This document shows, piece by piece, positions 47,548 through 55,985 of a stretch of 64,000 nt of DNA. The stretch covers positions 353,829-417,828 of the forward strand of contig JAUIIL010000004.1 in assembly GCA_030431635.1 (NCBI GenBank), written 5' to 3'. Each line of letters starts with the position of its first letter. Within the stretch, counting starts at the first letter, position 1. Under the pieces are notes generated by a model that saw nothing but the letters and a program-made list of their open reading frames with translations, was not told the DNA's origin and searched no databases. The DNA is from Bacteriovoracia bacterium. Lineage in GTDB: Bacteria > Bdellovibrionota > Bacteriovoracia > Bacteriovoracales > Bacteriovoracaceae. A program made the translations under genes and the position numbers.

Positions 47548-48201
47548 ATGAAGAGAGCTGTTTTTGTTATTTGCCTATTAAGCCTGTGTTTGAACGTCTA
47601 CTATTATTTAGAGGTAGAGGATCTTCGTTATGAGATGACTCTAGCAGGTGATAGTGTTTCTAAAATTGAAAGTTCGATTTCTCGCTCTCCTGCGATTCCT
47701 TCTCAAAAATTTCACTCTCTTAAATCTCTTGAGAAAAAACGCCCAACAAAAATTCAAAAAGATGAAAAGCAAAATAATAAACAAGTTTCATTAAATAGTG
47801 ACATTGATGCTGAAGATGAGCTTTTTGATAATACTGTTGAGTTTAAAAATTTTGAAGATATTTCTATTGAGTGGCAGTACGCTCTTCAAGATTACCTTCG
47901 CCAAGCAGAGACGGCCAGCAGTGGAAACTTACTTCAGCTATATGAAAAGATTAAGGCCCAAAAACTTGCTGCTGAGAATGATTTTTTTAATACTCTATCA
48001 ATGCAAGGTAAATCGACGGAAGTTCTCTCACTAACAGATTCACTAAAATTGTCTCAGATTTCTCAAGACTATTTAAATAAATTAGAAGAAGAAATGGGTC
48101 CTGAAGTTTATCAAGGCTACTCGAATTTAAAAGCAAAATTTAATACAGATATTCAAAACACCGCTGAGTCCAGCGATGTTTTTTATTATATTGATTTTTA
48201 G
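47548..48201 (+). CDS. Membrane-anchored protein of unknown function, co-transcribed with the subtilase
   Basis: 217 residues. A single N-terminal hydrophobic segment (about 4-20) would anchor it in the inner membrane or act as a signal. The rest is polar, charged and mostly helical, rich in Lys, Glu and Gln. It follows the protease by seven bases, and its GGAG lies one base ahead of the ATG, which is unusually close and may depend on coupling. It could be a chaperone or inhibitor of the protease; this is inference only. Overlaps the convergent symporter gene by four bases. Confidence 0.5.
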   Translation: MKRAVFVICLLSLCLNVYYYLEVEDLRYEMTLAGDSVSKIESSISRSPAIPSQKFHSLKSLEKKRPTKIQKDEKQNNKQVSLNSDIDAEDELFDNTVEFKNFEDISIEWQYALQDYLRQAETASSGNLLQLYEKIKAQKLAAENDFFNTLSMQGKSTEVLSLTDSLKLSQISQDYLNKLEEEMGPEVYQGYSNLKAKFNTDIQNTAESSDVFYYIDF

Positions 48202-49556
48202 CTTGTTTTCTGAGGCATATTGGCCTCGTAGGCCTTGAGTTTCTTTCTTAAATCTTTTGAAAGCATAATATTGGCAATCAAGTTAGGGATGGCCAAAAGT
48301 CCAAAGACAGCATCTGAGAGATTAAGAACGATTTTAAGCTCAAGCAAAGCACCTAAAAGAGTAAAACCTAAAAAAACATAACGGTAGTGAGGAATATATT
48401 TTTCTCCCCATAAGTAAGTGACTCCTTGCTCGCCGTAGTATGACCAAGAGATAATTGTTGAGAAGGCAAAGAGAACGACAACGATCATAATAATATATTC
48501 ACCAGCTCCACCATATAAAGTTGAAAAAGCGGCTGCAGTTAACTCTGAACCTTGTAATCCTCCAGTATTAGACCAAAGTCCTGTTGAGAGAAGAACCAGA
48601 GCTGTCATTGAACAAACAACAATTGTATCAATAAAAGGTCCAAGAAGAGCAACGAAGCCTTCTTGAAGAGCATCGGACTTGGCCGCAGAGTGGGCCATAG
48701 CAGCAGATCCCATTCCAGCTTCGTTAGAGAAAACCCCTCGTCTTACCCCTTGAATAACAACTTCTTTAAAAGCAATACCAGCAAAACCACCAACAGCAGC
48801 AGTTCCGTTAAAAGCACCATCAAAAATCATTGCGAACATACTAGGAATTTCAGAAGCGTTTGCGATTAAAATCCCAATTGCTCCACCACAGTAAATGAAG
48901 ACCATCGCAGGAACGAGTTTTTCAGTAACTGTTCCAATCCTCTTAATCCCACCAACGAGAACAAGTCCTGCAAAAACTGTACAAATAGCACCTGATAACC
49001 ATGTTGGCATACCTGTTGTGTTATTGATGATCGAAGCCATTTGGTTTGACTGAAACATGTTCCCAGCACCAAAAGAACTTAGAATCGCAAAGAAAGCATA
49101 AAGAGCGGCCATAGGAAGAAAAGCTTTTCCCAGACCATTTTTCATTGTGTACATCGGGCCGCCGTGCACTTCTTTTCCTGACTCATCTCTAAAAATGAGA
49201 GAAAGAGAAACAGAAGTAAACTTTGTGGCCATTCCTAGAAAACCAGCAATCCACATCCAAAAGACAGCTCCTGGACCACCAGTTGCGATAGCAACCGCAA
49301 CACCAGCGATATTTCCTAGACCAAGGGTAGCTGAAAGCGCAGCAGTCAGGGCCTGAAGGTGGTTAATTTCACCTTTATCTTCTGGTTTATCATATTTGCC
49401 TAGAGCAATATCAATAGCGTGTTTGAAATGACGAATTTGAGGAAAAGCAAAGAAGAGAGTAAAAATAAGCCCTGCGCCAAAGAGAAGAAAAATAAGGGGC
49501 AACCCCCAAACTGCAGTAACGAATGAAACCGAAAAATCCTCTAGTGCCTGAACCAT
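48198..49556 (-). CDS. Sodium:alanine symporter family transporter (AGCS)
   Basis: 452 residues with about ten membrane helices. The family signature is seen in the N-terminal third: ALTAALSATLGLGNIAGVAVAI (quoted here in part as AALSATLGLGNIAG) and GGPGAVFWMW, followed by GGPMYTM; the later SNEAGMGSAAMAHSAAKS region is also diagnostic. It takes up alanine or glycine with Na+ across the inner membrane. AAGGAG precedes the ATG by nine bases. Fits a marine or Na+-using amino-acid feeder. Substrate beyond the family is not known. Confidence 0.92.
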   Translation of the reverse strand: MVQALEDFSVSFVTAVWGLPLIFLLFGAGLIFTLFFAFPQIRHFKHAIDIALGKYDKPEDKGEINHLQALTAALSATLGLGNIAGVAVAIATGGPGAVFWMWIAGFLGMATKFTSVSLSLIFRDESGKEVHGGPMYTMKNGLGKAFLPMAALYAFFAILSSFGAGNMFQSNQMASIINNTTGMPTWLSGAICTVFAGLVLVGGIKRIGTVTEKLVPAMVFIYCGGAIGILIANASEIPSMFAMIFDGAFNGTAAVGGFAGIAFKEVVIQGVRRGVFSNEAGMGSAAMAHSAAKSDALQEGFVALLGPFIDTIVVCSMTALVLLSTGLWSNTGGLQGSELTAAAFSTLYGGAGEYIIMIVVVLFAFSTIISWSYYGEQGVTYLWGEKYIPHYRYVFLGFTLLGALLELKIVLNLSDAVFGLLAIPNLIANIMLSKDLRKKLKAYEANMPQKTS

Positions 49557-49648
49557 AACAACGTGCTCCTTAATAAATATTGACGTGCAATAAATAAAAA
49601 CCCTTGGTTAGCCTACTTAATTAGTCATAATATTGCAACGTGCATCTT

Positions 49649-50869
49649 TTAAAAGGACTGGATAATTGGTGTGACTTGTTGTTGGTAGAGCTGATTATGT
49701 TGTCCAATAATCATCATCTTAAAAGCAGTAAAAATATTTGTCATTTTAAGTGATAAGAATTTACTTTTTTGCGTGACAATATTGTTAATAACAATTGGTT
49801 GTCCATTGACTCTTTTAAAACCTACCAGATAAACTTTGGCGATTTTTTCATCCCTTAGCAACAAGTCAAAGAAATTTTGATTAAAAATAGGAGAGAGTAA
49901 GAGAGCTGTTTGTATTTCATTTTCTGTGGCACTAAAACCTTTAAAGTTTACGTTCCTACTTTTGGCCCTTTGTTCAATTTGTTGTAGCTGTTCTAACTGT
50001 TTTTTCTCATTTTCTTGGAGAGGATTTTCGAACGTAAAATCTTTTTTGTAGTTATCAAGATGGATAGCTGCAAAAAGAGTATCATTTTTAATAACAAAAC
50101 CAGAGTAGTAGTCTTGAAAACTAAAGTTTGAGCAATAAGATTTTTCTTGCTGAGTTAAGCATTTACTCTCATTCATAATACTTTTGGGAGTAACAACAGA
50201 AGTAGGATCAATTTTTTGTTGTTGAACTTGTTCATTATTAGTAGAGGGTTGTCCAGTAGCTATTGGAGGAGGTGAGCTTGCACTTAATTGAGGGGGTTGT
50301 TGTTGCTCACTTTCTGGAAACCAAAAATAATACAGGGCCGCAGCAGCAAAAAGAACTATTAAAAGAGTTGAATTTGATTTTTTTGTTTTTTTAGAAGGTT
50401 CGGAAGGGGTATGTGAATCATTAATATCACTAGGGTTAATCTCTTTACTAGCAGATACTTTTCCTGTTGGTCTATATTCTGTTGGATTGTTAACCAGTAG
50501 AGAGGTCACAGTAGGCTCTTTTACTTTAGCAGTAGTCGCCTTAATCTTTGGTTTCATGGCCACTCGAGCGTCATCTTCACCTAAAAGAGAAATACTTGTT
50601 CCGGCCCCTACAATAATAGGGAAAAAAGTATTAAACTCTGTTGGTGTATTAGGAGCTATTCTTTCTTCATTAACGAAAGTTCCATTTGAACTTCCGAGAT
50701 CTGTTACAAAAAATTGTCCCTCTTGCTCTTTAAGTTCACAATGCTCTCGGCTAATTCCTTCACCTGTTATACGCAGATCACATTTACTTCCTCTACCAAC
50801 CAGAAGAGTTTTTTTACTGAATTCAAGTACCTCTGTATCTCCATCTTGGTGAATGATTTCTAATCTCAT
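49649..50869 (-). CDS. FHA-domain protein with a transmembrane segment
   Basis: 406 residues. An N-terminal FHA domain (about 1-85: LLVGRGSKCDLRI, ISREHCEL, DLGSSNGTFVN) binds phosphothreonine peptides. A Ser/Pro/Lys-rich linker and one transmembrane segment (about 170-188, STLLIVLFAAAALYYFW) follow, then a Gln-rich stretch and about 180 residues expected in the periplasm with no known domain. So it may relay a cytoplasmic phospho-signal to the envelope. It follows the NamZ-like gene by ten bases and is likely co-transcribed. No Ser/Thr kinase is in the window. Confidence 0.8.
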   Translation of the reverse strand: MRLEIIHQDGDTEVLEFSKKTLLVGRGSKCDLRITGEGISREHCELKEQEGQFFVTDLGSSNGTFVNEERIAPNTPTEFNTFFPIIVGAGTSISLLGEDDARVAMKPKIKATTAKVKEPTVTSLLVNNPTEYRPTGKVSASKEINPSDINDSHTPSEPSKKTKKSNSTLLIVLFAAAALYYFWFPESEQQQPPQLSASSPPPIATGQPSTNNEQVQQQKIDPTSVVTPKSIMNESKCLTQQEKSYCSNFSFQDYYSGFVIKNDTLFAAIHLDNYKKDFTFENPLQENEKKQLEQLQQIEQRAKSRNVNFKGFSATENEIQTALLLSPIFNQNFFDLLLRDEKIAKVYLVGFKRVNGQPIVINNIVTQKSKFLSLKMTNIFTAFKMMIIGQHNQLYQQQVTPIIQSF

Positions 50870-50879
50870 AGTTTTACTC

Positions 50880-52067
50880 TCAGTAAAGAAGGATTTCTTC
50901 TCTGTTATTTAAAAATAAGCGCATTGCTTCTGTTTGTTCGATAGAGTTGATTTCAGAATAGGATTGGTTTTTCTCTATCCAAATTCTCAACTTGTCAGTT
51001 CCGTTAATAACATCAATGGGAAGTTTATGATGAACATACTCATAAGGAGGTTCTTTCCACTGAAATTTTCCTCCTAACTGATGATAAAAATAATGGCACA
51101 AAATTTGGCAAACTCTCCATGGTTTAAAATGATCTCTGTTGGTGACATGAATTTGGTAACCTCCACAGCTCTTTCCTTGGTGTTTTTGGAAAGTAGGAAT
51201 GAAACCAACGGGTCTAAGAACAAAGCCTCCAAGATTTAAATCAGCAAAAATTTTATCAAGTTTTTCTTTATGTGAATAAGGCTCAAAAGAGGGGTGCCCT
51301 ACGATTTCGAGGCTTCTCGTCGTCCCTCTACCTTCAGATATATTCGTTCCTTCAAATAAAACAGTTCCAACAAAAGGAAAGCCTGATTCAATTGTTGGAA
51401 AATTAGGAGAAGGCATAACCCAGGGAAGTTTTGTTTGTTCAAAATACATTTGTCTTTCCCATCCCTGCATTTTGATAACTTCAAGCTCACAATCACTCCC
51501 CCAGAACTTTTGGGCCATGAGAGCAAACTCTCCCATCGTAAGAGCGTGTCTTGTAGGACAAGGGTGACGACCAACGTAAGAGCTGAACTCTTCTTCTAAA
51601 ACATTTCCTTCAATATGAATTCCTCCAATGGGATTTGGTCTATCGAGGATAAAAACTTTAATTCCTTTTTTAGCACAAGCTTCCATCATATAAGTCATGG
51701 CATAAACATAAGTATAGATTCTAGTTCCCACATCTTGCAGATCAATAAGAACACAATCAAGCCCATCTAACATTTTATCAGTTGGTATACGTGTTTCAGA
51801 ATAGAGCGAATAAACAGGTAATTTGAAATAGGAATGAGTGAAATGATCACTTTCACACATATTGTCTTGCACGTCACCAACAAGACCATGTTGAGGAGTG
51901 AATAAGCACTTCAGTCTTTTGCCGAATATTCTTTGCAAAGGAAGTATTCCAATTTCAATATTTTTTGTTATCGAAGCACTGTGGCACAAATAACCAATCT
52001 GTCCTTGTATTTTATCCTGAATACTTTTTTGCTCAATGAGGTTATCAAGTCCTGTGATTGTTGCCAT
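50880..52067 (-). CDS. namZ: DUF1343 / NamZ-type exo-beta-N-acetylmuramidase
   Basis: About 395 residues from the ATG at 52067 (AGGA seven bases ahead), since the frame before it up to 52193 has no site and runs into the thyA promoter region. Family features: TPQHGLVGDVQ, DLQDVGTRIYTYVYAM (written in part), ILDRPNPIGG, SPNFPT and FEGTNISEGRGTTRS. Known NamZ cuts single MurNAc residues from peptidoglycan fragments. No signal peptide is seen, so it would act in the cytoplasm on imported muropeptides, which suits a bacterium that digests cell walls. The FHA gene follows. Confidence 0.85.
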   Translation of the reverse strand: MATITGLDNLIEQKSIQDKIQGQIGYLCHSASITKNIEIGILPLQRIFGKRLKCLFTPQHGLVGDVQDNMCESDHFTHSYFKLPVYSLYSETRIPTDKMLDGLDCVLIDLQDVGTRIYTYVYAMTYMMEACAKKGIKVFILDRPNPIGGIHIEGNVLEEEFSSYVGRHPCPTRHALTMGEFALMAQKFWGSDCELEVIKMQGWERQMYFEQTKLPWVMPSPNFPTIESGFPFVGTVLFEGTNISEGRGTTRSLEIVGHPSFEPYSHKEKLDKIFADLNLGGFVLRPVGFIPTFQKHQGKSCGGYQIHVTNRDHFKPWRVCQILCHYFYHQLGGKFQWKEPPYEYVHHKLPIDVINGTDKLRIWIEKNQSYSEINSIEQTEAMRLFLNNREEILLY

Positions 52068-52081
52068 AAGAAATCCTTTCC

Positions 52082-52102
52082 TTTGTTTTATTATAAAACA
52101 AA
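52082..52102. promoter_or_regulatory. 21-base perfect palindrome between namZ and thyA
   Basis: Ten-base arms tttgttttat (52082-52091) and ataaaacaaa (52093-52102) around a single T. It includes a TATAAT on the minus strand, so it overlaps a likely -10 of the leftward namZ-like gene. A bound repressor dimer here would block that promoter. Confidence 0.4.
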
Positions 52103-52184
52103 ATGTCCATTCTTTTAAAGTGTCATTTCGAATTTGTGTTGTTATGCTATCAGGGAGAGTCATAAAAACATAGAGGGAGCACAC

Positions 52185-52979
52185 ATGAAACAATACCTCG
52201 ACTTAATGCAACACGTATTGGAGAACGGTACCAAAAAAGATGATAGAACAGGAACGGGGACGCTTTCGGTTTTTGGTCATCAAATGAGATTCGATCTGGC
52301 CAAAGGCTTTCCCCTTGTAACAACCAAGAAATGTCATTTAAGATCCATTATTCATGAACTTTTATGGTTTTTAAAAGGTGATAACAATATTAAATATCTT
52401 AACGATAATAAAGTCACGATTTGGGATGAGTGGGCCGATGAAGAAGGTGACCTAGGACCTGTTTACGGTGTTCAATGGAGAAGCTGGCCGTCTCCTGATG
52501 GAAAAACAATTGATCAGATTGAAACTTTAATGAAGAATCTTAAAGAAAATCCTGATTCAAGACGTCATATTGTGAGTGCCTGGAATGTGGCCGATTTAGA
52601 TAAAATGGCCCTTGCTCCTTGCCACACGCTTTTTCAATTTTATGTCGCCGATAACAAACTCTCTTGTCAGCTCTATCAGCGCTCAGCAGATATTTTTCTT
52701 GGAGTTCCTTTTAATATTGCTTCCTACGCTTTGTTAACGATGATGATTGCTCAGGTTTGTGGTTATGAACTAGGAGACTTTGTTCACACTTTTGGAGATG
52801 CGCATTTATATCTTAATCATCTTGACCAGGCCAAAGAGCAACTTTCAAGAACACCTTATCCTTCCCCTCAAATGAAAATTAATCCTGACGTTAAAAACCT
52901 GCTCGATTTTCGTTTTGAGGACTTTGAACTTGTTGGATATCAGGCCCATCCTCATATAAAAGCTCCGGTTGCAATATGA
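52185..52979 (+). CDS. thyA: Thymidylate synthase
   Basis: 264 residues from the ATG at 52185 with GAGGG ahead, the same length as E. coli ThyA. It methylates dUMP to dTMP using methylene-tetrahydrofolate. Present: DRTGTGT (folate/phosphate site), [10 protein letters not shown] with catalytic Cys, [20 protein letters not shown] and the C-terminal APVAI. The upstream frame to 52134 is unsupported. Overlaps folA by four bases, the common thyA-folA pair. Confidence 0.97.
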   Translation: MKQYLDLMQHVLENGTKKDDRTGTGTLSVFGHQMRFDLAKGFPLVTTKKCHLRSIIHELLWFLKGDNNIKYLNDNKVTIWDEWADEEGDLGPVYGVQWRSWPSPDGKTIDQIETLMKNLKENPDSRRHIVSAWNVADLDKMALAPCHTLFQFYVADNKLSCQLYQRSADIFLGVPFNIASYALLTMMIAQVCGYELGDFVHTFGDAHLYLNHLDQAKEQLSRTPYPSPQMKINPDVKNLLDFRFEDFELVGYQAHPHIKAPVAI

Positions 52980-53461
52980 TTGTCTCACTCATGGTTGCTA
53001 TGGATGAAGAGCAGGGAATAGGTAAGGATAATCAACTCCCGTGGCATTTACCTGGGGATTTAAAAAATTTTAAAAAAATAACAATGGGCCATCACCTTAT
53101 TCTTGGCCGAAAAACTTTTGAGTCAATTGGTAGGGCCCTTCCAGGTCGAACAATGCTTGTTTTGACAAGTGCTCCGCAGGAGCCACAAGAAAATCTAAGG
53201 TTCTTCTCTTCTATTAGTGAGGCCACACAGTTTGCTAGAGAAGCAGGTGAGGAGGAAGTCTTCATTATTGGTGGGGCCAATATCTATCACCAAACTCTTG
53301 AGTTGGCCGACAGAATTTACTTAACCCAAGTACAAACAATTGTTGATGCAGACGCTTTTTTTCCTAAACTCGATCGCTCCCTTTGGATAAGCACTGAAAA
53401 GGTTTTGCACACTGAAGATAAATATCAATGGAGTTTTGAAATTCTCAATCGAGTTTCTTAA
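52976..53461 (+). CDS. folA: Dihydrofolate reductase
   Basis: 161 residues, normal length. It restores tetrahydrofolate used up by ThyA. Features: [20 protein letters not shown] (17-36 region), [15 protein letters not shown] and the [13 protein letters not shown] strand with the NADPH site. Start overlaps the thyA stop (ATGA), so the two are translated together. Confidence 0.96.
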   Translation: MIVSLMVAMDEEQGIGKDNQLPWHLPGDLKNFKKITMGHHLILGRKTFESIGRALPGRTMLVLTSAPQEPQENLRFFSSISEATQFAREAGEEEVFIIGGANIYHQTLELADRIYLTQVQTIVDADAFFPKLDRSLWISTEKVLHTEDKYQWSFEILNRVS

Positions 53462-53508
53462 TGTTAGTTATTGTTAGGTAAAGATTTGATAATAACATCC
53501 GAGCAAAC

Positions 53509-53537
53509 TTGTCATCTTTGAGAGTTTTCTCTAAACT
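53509..53537 (+). promoter_or_regulatory. Promoter of the secreted gene at 53584
   Basis: TTGTCA (53509-53514) and TAAACT (53532-53537) with a 17-base spacer, 46 bases before the ATG. An AAGGAG ribosome binding site follows. Confidence 0.4.
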
Positions 53538-53583
53538 TTAAACGAAATTTAAAAGGATTTAACGACTTATCTAAGGAGAGAGT

Positions 53584-54558
53584 ATGAAAGTCATTCTTTT
53601 AGGATTAATGATCCTATCGCAGGCTTTTGCCAACATCATTGTGAATAAGGGACCTGTTTTTGCTTTTCCTGAAAAAAGGGACCAAAAATACGATCAGAAC
53701 GATCTTATTCGTGATTATGTCTTTTTTAAGATTCAAAACGCTTACAAAGATGAAGAAAATCTAGAAAAGGTGAGAAGGCTTGGTCAAAAATACAAGCAGC
53801 TTGAAAAGGAAGGAAAAATGAGTTTTAAACTTCCTGAGTTTCACTACGATCTTGACTTTGATGCTTTTCCCTTTACCTACGGAACAAGTGGAACATACTC
53901 TCAATACTCTTTTCTCAAAATTCTCTATGGTCTTTGTATGGGATTCACAACAGGTTTAAGAAAGTTTCATTACTTTGCGTATTTTAAACCAGAAATGAAA
54001 GCTCCTTTTGATAAAGAGACCGAAAAACAGAAGTGGCTTACTTTTTATCAAGGTCTTGTTGATAAAGTCATGAGAGATGAAGTGACAATCATTCCAGGGT
54101 TTAAAGATTTGTATGAGCTAGCTGACAAAGAGTTAAGAGTCTATATACAGAGACATTTGGCCGATCAGTGGGCGATTAATAACTTAAGTATTAAGGGTGC
54201 CATTTACCTTACAAGTTATTTTAAAGGACCTGAAGATAAGAAAGAGGTCTCTGAACTTAGACAGGAGATGATTTCTTACCTTGAGAAAAACTTCGAACCA
54301 AGGGTCATTTGGAGATGGGGAGAGACTGTTAGAAATACTCATATTATGCGCGTGAAAAAAGTTTATCCAATGCAAGAGGAGTGTTTTGACTATGAGTATA
54401 TTAATACCGACTCAATTACTCATATGGAGCGCGTTTGTCCTGGAGAGAAGATTGAGATTGTGAAAGGTGAATTCGAAAGATTCACGGCCTATTTTGAAAG
54501 TTACAAAAAGTTCTGCCAAAAAAATAAGAAATTTTGTGAAGAAAATATAAATTACTAG
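53584..54558 (+). CDS. Secreted protein of unknown function
   Basis: 324 residues with a signal peptide (1-16, QAFA). The mature part is charged and aromatic-rich; four Cys lie near the C-terminus (ECFDY, VCPG, FCQKNKKFC). No family recognised. Own promoter and strong ribosome binding site. The barrel gene that follows 24 bases later may be on the same transcript. Confidence 0.6.
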   Translation: MKVILLGLMILSQAFANIIVNKGPVFAFPEKRDQKYDQNDLIRDYVFFKIQNAYKDEENLEKVRRLGQKYKQLEKEGKMSFKLPEFHYDLDFDAFPFTYGTSGTYSQYSFLKILYGLCMGFTTGLRKFHYFAYFKPEMKAPFDKETEKQKWLTFYQGLVDKVMRDEVTIIPGFKDLYELADKELRVYIQRHLADQWAINNLSIKGAIYLTSYFKGPEDKKEVSELRQEMISYLEKNFEPRVIWRWGETVRNTHIMRVKKVYPMQEECFDYEYINTDSITHMERVCPGEKIEIVKGEFERFTAYFESYKKFCQKNKKFCEENINY

Positions 54559-54564
54559 TATAAT
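54534..54564 (+). promoter_or_regulatory. Possible promoter of the barrel gene at 54583
   Basis: A perfect TATAAT (54559-54564) lies 18 bases before the ATG, with a weak TTGTGA 19 bases further upstream inside the previous gene. AAGGGG sits between -10 and ATG. The spacing is long, so this is tentative. Confidence 0.3.
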
Positions 54565-54582
54565 TTATTTAAGGGGTCACTT

Positions 54583-55107
54583 ATGAAAAAAATAGTTTTC
54601 TCTCTTTTATTTGCGGCATCTTTGTCACAAGCTTCAATTCTTATTGAGCCTTACGCTCATTTTCAACTGACAGGGGATAGACAAAATAATTCTTCAACGG
54701 CAGCAGCTTCAGATACCTCTCTCACTGGATTTGGTGGCCGTCTAGGTTATAGTTTATTTTTTGGACCTTTCGTGGCCTTTGATTATGAAACTTTCTCGGG
54801 TGCAACGGAAAAGTCCACAGGTGATGTCGATTATTCTGGTAACACAATGTATTTAACTGCAGGCTTTAGTTTTCCTATTCTGCTGCGTTTTTGGGCCGGA
54901 TACGCCATTGGGGGGGAAATCGATCAGGATTCAGGGACTGATTATGAAGGAGTCAGTGGATTAAAGTTTGGTCTGGCCTATAAGTTCATGCCTTTTGTGA
55001 ACATTTATTTAGAATATCGAAAACTTGATTACGATGAGACGTCAACGGGAGCAACTGCTGATGTGACATCTCGTTCAACAGTTATTGGTGTGAGTATTCC
55101 TATTTAG
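54583..55107 (+). CDS. Small outer-membrane beta-barrel protein
   Basis: 174 residues: signal peptide 1-17 (LSQA), then strands rich in Gly, Tyr, Phe, Ser and Thr of the kind seen in eight-stranded OmpA/OmpX-type barrels. Ends VIGVSIPI, without the usual terminal Phe. Role unknown. Ends one base before mutM on the other strand. Confidence 0.65.
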   Translation: MKKIVFSLLFAASLSQASILIEPYAHFQLTGDRQNNSSTAAASDTSLTGFGGRLGYSLFFGPFVAFDYETFSGATEKSTGDVDYSGNTMYLTAGFSFPILLRFWAGYAIGGEIDQDSGTDYEGVSGLKFGLAYKFMPFVNIYLEYRKLDYDETSTGATADVTSRSTVIGVSIPI

Positions 55108-55108
55108 T

Positions 55109-55912
55109 TTATTTTTGGCAGCGAGGACAAAAATAAGTTCCTCGCTGTCCTACAAATATTTTTTCAACATTAGTTTTTTTACACATCTGACACGTCTTTT
55201 GATAGAAGACAACAAGGTTCATTACACCTTGCCCCTTATCTCCAGTTGTATCTTGGTAACCACCTTGAAAAGTCACTCCATTGGATTTGATGGCACCGGT
55301 AATGACTTTATGAGTGGCCTCAAAAATTTTTTTAAACTCTGAAGCTTTAATATCAGAACATTTTCTCAATGGATGAATTTTTGAAAGAGCGCAAATTTCA
55401 TTGGCAATATAGTTTCCTGTTCCAGCGAAGAGTTTTTGATCAAGAAGAGTGACTTTAAGTACTCTGTTGGGAAAACGTTTGATAGCTTCCTTTAGATAAG
55501 AAAGAGTAAACTCTTTCGACGCGATATCAACTCCAAGTTCATTTAATTTCTTTTGCGCTTGTTCTTTATTAAAAAGATACATGTGCCCAAAACGTCTATA
55601 GTCGACGTAGTTTAATGTTTTCCCTTCTCCTTCGAGGATAAGGTGGTTGTGTTTATCTTTAAGAGGAGAGTCAGTTACTCTCCAAGTCCCAGTCATCCCA
55701 AGGTGAGAGAGAAGATAGCGTTTATCATCTAAATGAAAAATGAGCATTTTCCCTTTTCTCGTGATTTCTTCAATTGAAACGTCTTTCAATTGAGGGCGTC
55801 CTGTATGAACAATACTTTCATACACTTTAGACGTGCGAACTTTTCTCACTTTAAAAGGAAGGTGAGTCCTTAGTTGTTTACGTATTGTTTCGACTTCGGG
55901 TAATTCTGGCAT
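55109..55912 (-). CDS. mutM: Formamidopyrimidine-DNA glycosylase
   Basis: 267 residues, full length. It removes 8-oxoguanine and cuts the strand. MPELPEVETIRKQL at the N-terminus gives the catalytic Pro2 and Glu3, GKMLIF carries the catalytic Lys, FAGTGNYIANEIC is the helix-two-turn-helix, and the C-terminal zinc finger is CQMC...CPRC. A mobile element is inserted 73 bases upstream of its start, so its native promoter may be cut off or replaced. Confidence 0.97.
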   Translation of the reverse strand: MPELPEVETIRKQLRTHLPFKVRKVRTSKVYESIVHTGRPQLKDVSIEEITRKGKMLIFHLDDKRYLLSHLGMTGTWRVTDSPLKDKHNHLILEGEGKTLNYVDYRRFGHMYLFNKEQAQKKLNELGVDIASKEFTLSYLKEAIKRFPNRVLKVTLLDQKLFAGTGNYIANEICALSKIHPLRKCSDIKASEFKKIFEATHKVITGAIKSNGVTFQGGYQDTTGDKGQGVMNLVVFYQKTCQMCKKTNVEKIFVGQRGTYFCPRCQK

Positions 55913-55948
55913 ATAGTTGCTAACCCTTTGATTTTGTTTAGGTTAATA

Positions 55949-55974
55949 GGGTGGTATTATCCAAATACTCACCC
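55949..55974. other. Candidate attachment-site inverted repeat at the element end
   Basis: GGGTGGTATT and AATACTCACCC form a near-perfect inverted repeat (one bulged T) around a short central segment, in the 73 bases between mutM and the integrase gene. Tyrosine-recombinase core sites often have this form. The matching second copy would lie beyond the right edge, so this is unproven; it could also be a terminator-like stem for the integrase transcript. Confidence 0.35.
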
Positions 55975-55985
55975 ATACTCACTTT

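Noticed and set aside
52068..52193. 42-codon N-terminal extension of the NamZ-like gene
   Set aside because: It lacks a ribosome binding site, crosses the thyA promoter area and the 21-base palindrome, and AGGA sits properly before the ATG at 52067.
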